From: Candidatus Woesearchaeota archaeon
Lineage (GTDB): Archaea > Nanoarchaeota > Nanoarchaeia > Woesearchaeales > UBA11576
Assembly (NCBI GenBank): GCA_013331125.1
Contig: DUGW01000081.1
Coordinates: 1 to 7,121, forward strand
Direction: 5' to 3'
Length of the DNA stretch: 7,121 nt
Part shown: positions 4,702 to 7,121 of the stretch, one piece after another
How the letters are laid out: each line of letters begins with the position of its first letter
How positions within the stretch are numbered: position 1 is the stretch's first letter
Made by a program: the position numbers and the translations under genes
Notes under the pieces: generated by a model
The model's input: the letters and a program-made list of their open reading frames with translations, nothing else
What the model was told of the DNA's origin: nothing
Databases searched by the model: none

Positions 4702-5931
4702 TCAATCGCCGCAGAAAGGTGCTGGTGGTGAAGTGCATGCTGAAGTGTTGAATAGGCATGTTCCTGCTGCGCAGCTAAGCGTACCGCCTGTGAATCCCTG
4801 GCTTACGCATGTCTGTCCGTTAAGGTCTGCGCCGTCGCACTGCTCGCCTGCTTCCCAGATCCCGTTTCCGCATACTGCTCCACCGCTTGAGCTCACGACG
4901 AAGACTGCCTGGGCCTGGTTGTTTGCGCTTGAGCATTCCACTGCCGAGACTATCTGTGCTGTGACATTGTGGTTTCCTACCACCTTTGCGCCTGTGTTGT
5001 ATGTCCAGGTGTCGCTTACGCTTGCGCCCTGGGCTATGGCGCCGAGGTTCCTTGTGGTCTCAAGCACTCCATCGACATATATCTGTACAGATACTGCTGC
5101 AGCGTTCAGTGTTCCTATGTTCTGGACTGTGAGGTCTATCTGTGTGTCCTGTCCCTGGAGCACATTGGTCGCTGTGAGTGATGTGAATGCGATGTCTGTC
5201 CCTATCACTGTGAAGCCGTCGCTTCCGTACACAGGAGCCATCAGGTTGCCTTCACCATCCTCATAGTTCATGACATAGACAGTGAAGTCATCGCTTCCGC
5301 AGGCGTTAGGTGTTATCGTGAACTGCATGGTGTGTGAATCATCGACACCTGAATTATTGCCTATCGTGCCTGCTGTCCAGGTGACTGGGCTGACTGCCTG
5401 TCCGCCTGATGTGCTTGCGACTCCCATTGTATTGTATGATATCCCTGGCCCCATGTTCCAGACAGTGACCTGTTCGGTGTATGCCTGGCCGAGTGTCAGG
5501 GTGTTCATGTTGGATACGAAGACCATGAGTGTCGGGTCTGGTATCGGCACTATGACGTCTATGGTCCCGTTGACTGTGAGTGTACAGCTTGATCCTCCTG
5601 GTGCAGTGACTGTGACATTGAATGTATACACTCCTGCCAGAGGGGTCGAGACCTCCCACTTGTATTCTGTGTCAGGCACTATGCCTGTGACCAGCAGCGG
5701 GTTAGGTGTGGAAGCCGTAAGGCTCACTGCTGCTGGAAGGTTCAGTGTCACGTTGTAGCCTGTGGAACCCAGGTCTCCGTTGAAGAATGTTATGTTCCAT
5801 GGTGCATTGATGTACACCTGCTGTGTCGGCGCTGACAATGTTCCTTCGCATGTCTGGCCGTATGCTATTCCTGAGAGGGCTATCGCCATCAACAGGACGA
5901 GCAATGTTTGGGCAATTCTTATCTGTTTCAT
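4702..5931 (-). CDS. Exported CARDB/cysteine-rich surface protein, N-terminal 409 residues up to an in-frame TGA
   Basis: The protein begins with a clear signal peptide (MKQIRIAQ, then hydrophobic residues 9-24, probable cleavage after Ala/Gly near 23-25). It continues with beta-rich, Thr/Ser/Asn-rich extracellular sequence with many N-x-T/S sequons (NIT 46, NVT 60 and 105, NGT 121). Residues 131-243 look like a divergent CARDB-type domain. Residues 245-346 (TDIAFTSLTATNVLQGQDTQ onward, with LTVQNIGTLNA and VQIYVDGVL) are a typical CARDB adhesion domain. Residues 354-399 (CGNGIWEAGEQCDGADLNGQ, then GGTLSCAAGTCLFNTSAC) are a cysteine-rich repeat common in surface proteins, likely disulphide-bonded. 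The frame stops in the middle of the next cysteine motif (PFCGD-TGA), but the same frame continues to a membrane anchor. GAGGTC (5935-5940) before the ATG supports the start. Domain calls are by pattern; the ligand is unknown. Confidence 0.88.
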   Translation of the reverse strand: MKQIRIAQTLLVLLMAIALSGIAYGQTCEGTLSAPTQQVYINAPWNITFFNGDLGSTGYNVTLNLPAAVSLTASTPNPLLVTGIVPDTEYKWEVSTPLAGVYTFNVTVTAPGGSSCTLTVNGTIDVIVPIPDPTLMVFVSNMNTLTLGQAYTEQVTVWNMGPGISYNTMGVASTSGGQAVSPVTWTAGTIGNNSGVDDSHTMQFTITPNACGSDDFTVYVMNYEDGEGNLMAPVYGSDGFTVIGTDIAFTSLTATNVLQGQDTQIDLTVQNIGTLNAAAVSVQIYVDGVLETTRNLGAIAQGASVSDTWTYNTGAKVVGNHNVTAQIVSAVECSSANNQAQAVFVVSSSGGAVCGNGIWEAGEQCDGADLNGQTCVSQGFTGGTLSCAAGTCLFNTSACTSPPAPFCGD

Positions 5932-5934
5932 TTT

Positions 5935-5940
5935 GACCTC
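5935..5940 (-). promoter_or_regulatory. Shine-Dalgarno site of the anchored surface protein
   Basis: GAGGTC on the minus strand stands 3 bases before the ATG at 5929-5931, which is followed at once by a signal peptide. This settles the start. Confidence 0.65.
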
Positions 5941-5971
5941 ATCCTAGCTGTCTACCCTCTTCGGAAAATTG

Positions 5972-6005
5972 AAAACATTATGGAAAAACATTATGAAAAT
6001 ATTAT
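5972..6005. repeat. Direct repeats AAAACATTATG in the promoter region of the surface-protein gene
   Basis: AAAACATTATG occurs at 5972-5982 and 5985-5995, followed by the related AAAATATTAT at 5996-6005. The copies are 11-13 bases apart, about one helical turn, and overlap the presumed promoter and early leader of the gene starting at 5931. They could bind a regulator. On the minus strand the same bases give T-runs that may end the upstream transcript. Confidence 0.6.
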
Positions 6006-6010
6006 ACCAA
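5996..6010 (-). promoter_or_regulatory. TATA-like promoter element of the anchored surface protein
   Basis: TGGTATAATATTTTC on the minus strand is the best TATA match in the 122-base gap. A start about 25 bases downstream would fall near 5977, giving a leader of roughly 45 bases that contains the Shine-Dalgarno site. The very AT-rich setting lowers the specificity of the match. Confidence 0.45.
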
Positions 6011-6053
6011 TGATAATAACTGATAAATAAAGATTTGCTGTCCCGCCGCCTGC

Positions 6054-7121
6054 TCAGGTGACAGTTATGACCTTTCCTGTTATATCAGCGTTGGTTATCT
6101 CGTTGTTGCCTAGAGATGCGCTGAACAGGTAGTTGCCTGCTGGGCCGTCTGCCATTACTGTCCACTGGACAACCTTGAACTGGCCTCCTGCGAGGTCGAC
6201 AAGCTGCAGCACTGTCGGGCTTGTGACTGTGAAAGCGCTTGCGTTGTATGACAGCTGCACTTTCATGTCCTCGAAGCTCTCGATGGCGAAGTCGTTCTGG
6301 ACTGGCAGGAACACGTTGAATGTGCCTCCTGTCGCGACATCTGTCCTGCTCAGGAACAGCTCTCTTGTCATGGTTGACACGATGTCTTCCACGCTCCAGA
6401 CCTCTACGAAGCCTGTCAGTGAGTTATCTCCCAGTAGGACCTCTCCTGTGACTGGGTTTGCCCTCACTTCGAGCATCCTCCAGCCGTCTGGGTCTGCGCT
6501 TGCCCATTCCAGTGTCACCAATTCAGTCATGCCTGGGTCAACGCTTATGACCTCTGTGTCCACGACCACTCCGTCAGCCAGGAGATCTACTGAGACGAAC
6601 TCTGTGACGTCTCCATGGTTCTCTATTGTAGAGTTGACTTCTATCAGGTCCCAAAGGTATGATGTGGTCCCTGCCTTGTTGTGGTCGATCGAGTTGACTG
6701 ATATGTCATGGCTCACTGCTGCTCCGACTATTATTATTATGTAGTCTGTGTCGCAGTCCATGTCTGCATCGCATACAGTCACGCTTGCGTTGTATGTGCC
6801 TGCTGAGTTGTAGATGTATGATGGGCTCTGCGTGTTGAAATCATCCACGCCGTCACCGTCCACATCCCATGCATATGTCAGTGGCGCATCTCCGCCGACG
6901 ACTACTGCGTCGAAGTTGACTGTCAGTGGTGAGCTTCCGCTTGTTGCGTCTGCCCATGCGACTACTGCCGGCACTGAGCTTCCGCTTGCTGCGGTGGTTG
7001 CGCTGTCAGACACTCCTGGTGTGTTCCTGTTGCCTGTCGTGTCGACTGTCACCAGGGTCACTGTGTAGCTTGTGCTTGGTGAGAGTCCTGTGACATTCAC
7101 GTTCATCACGCCTGCTGCTAC
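6054..7121 (-). CDS. Large surface protein with FN3, PKD and CARDB domains (C-terminal 355 residues; 5' end outside window)
   Basis: The frame is open to the right edge of the window and ends with TGA at 6054-6056. Numbering visible residues from the edge, 1-45 are the end of a fibronectin type III domain (VTGLSPSTSYTVTLVTVDTT). Residues about 50-134 are a PKD domain: YAWDVDGDGVDDF, then YIYNSAGTYNASVTVCD, the PKD core with an Asp-rich, possibly calcium-binding loop. Residues about 138-248 are a CARDB-like domain (HDISVNSID, IEVNSTIENHGD, VDLLADGVVVD). The last 105 residues form another beta-sandwich of CARDB/NEW3 or cohesin style that I cannot place exactly. All are extracellular ligand- or cell-binding folds. 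No C-terminal membrane helix or sorting signal is visible, unlike the neighbouring gene, so it is either secreted, held by protein contacts, or anchored at its N-terminus. An internal GTG or ATG near 7104-7109 is not the real start, because the FN3 domain extends past it. Confidence 0.9.
   Translation of the reverse strand, partial: VAAGVMNVNVTGLSPSTSYTVTLVTVDTTGNRNTPGVSDSATTAASGSSVPAVVAWADATSGSSPLTVNFDAVVVGGDAPLTYAWDVDGDGVDDFNTQSPSYIYNSAGTYNASVTVCDADMDCDTDYIIIIVGAAVSHDISVNSIDHNKAGTTSYLWDLIEVNSTIENHGDVTEFVSVDLLADGVVVDTEVISVDPGMTELVTLEWASADPDGWRMLEVRANPVTGEVLLGDNSLTGFVEVWSVEDIVSTMTRELFLSRTDVATGGTFNVFLPVQNDFAIESFEDMKVQLSYNASAFTVTSPTVLQLVDLAGGQFKVVQWTVMADGPAGNYLFSASLGNNEITNADITGKVITVT

Noticed and set aside
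4702..4704. TGA as a selenocysteine codon
   Set aside because: The expected residue at this place in the cysteine motif is glycine, not cysteine, and the protein is an extracellular adhesin-like protein rather than a redox enzyme; I see no supporting RNA element.
4643..5758. Long plus-strand frames (207 and 158 codons) opposite the surface protein
   Set aside because: They are antisense shadows of a Thr/Ser/Gly-rich coding sequence, without a ribosome site or recognisable domain.
6133..6744. 203-codon plus-strand frame opposite the PKD/CARDB protein
   Set aside because: The minus frame carries clear PKD and CARDB patterns; the plus frame is a Ser/Thr-rich mirror of it.

Overview
The window looks like archaeal chromosome, most likely from a DPANN-type or other uncultivated archaeon. 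Three signs support this. The partial gene at the left edge is the archaeal AMP phosphorylase form of DeoA. A tRNA-Val(GAC) gene carries an insertion in its D-loop that folds as a bulge-helix-bulge intron. Several genes encode CARDB/PKD-type surface proteins with Shine-Dalgarno or TATA-like signals upstream. The DPANN assignment is inference from gene style; no phylogenetic marker gene is present.

Every supported gene lies on the minus strand, so transcription runs from high to low coordinates. In that order: (1) 7121-6054, the C-terminal part of a large FN3-PKD-CARDB surface protein whose 5' end is outside the window; (2) 5931-4012, a second exported CARDB/cysteine-rich surface protein with a C-terminal membrane anchor, interrupted by an in-frame TGA at 4702-4704; (3) an AT-rich 3' region with poly-T runs and a short open frame of doubtful status (3786-3959); (4) 3773-2898, a metallo-beta-lactamase-fold hydrolase; (5) 2756-2643, the intron-containing tRNA-Val with an encoded CCA; (6) 2572-1916 and 1919-744, a PH-like membrane protein and an AI-2E/PerM family membrane protein overlapping by ATGA and so translationally coupled; (7) 688 to beyond position 1, the N-terminal 229 residues of AMP phosphorylase.

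The right half is a cell-envelope module of two neighbouring surface proteins that share a CARDB-type fold. The left half is a small membrane-protein operon followed closely by a nucleotide-salvage gene. AMP phosphorylase releases adenine and ribose 1,5-bisphosphate, which archaea feed through ribose-1,5-bisphosphate isomerase to form III RuBisCO; those partners are not visible here. The most notable observations are the D-loop intron of the tRNA and the TGA that replaces an expected glycine codon in a cysteine-rich motif, where the reading frame continues intact for 229 codons to a membrane anchor. I found no CRISPR array, insertion sequence, integrase, toxin-antitoxin pair or defence system.
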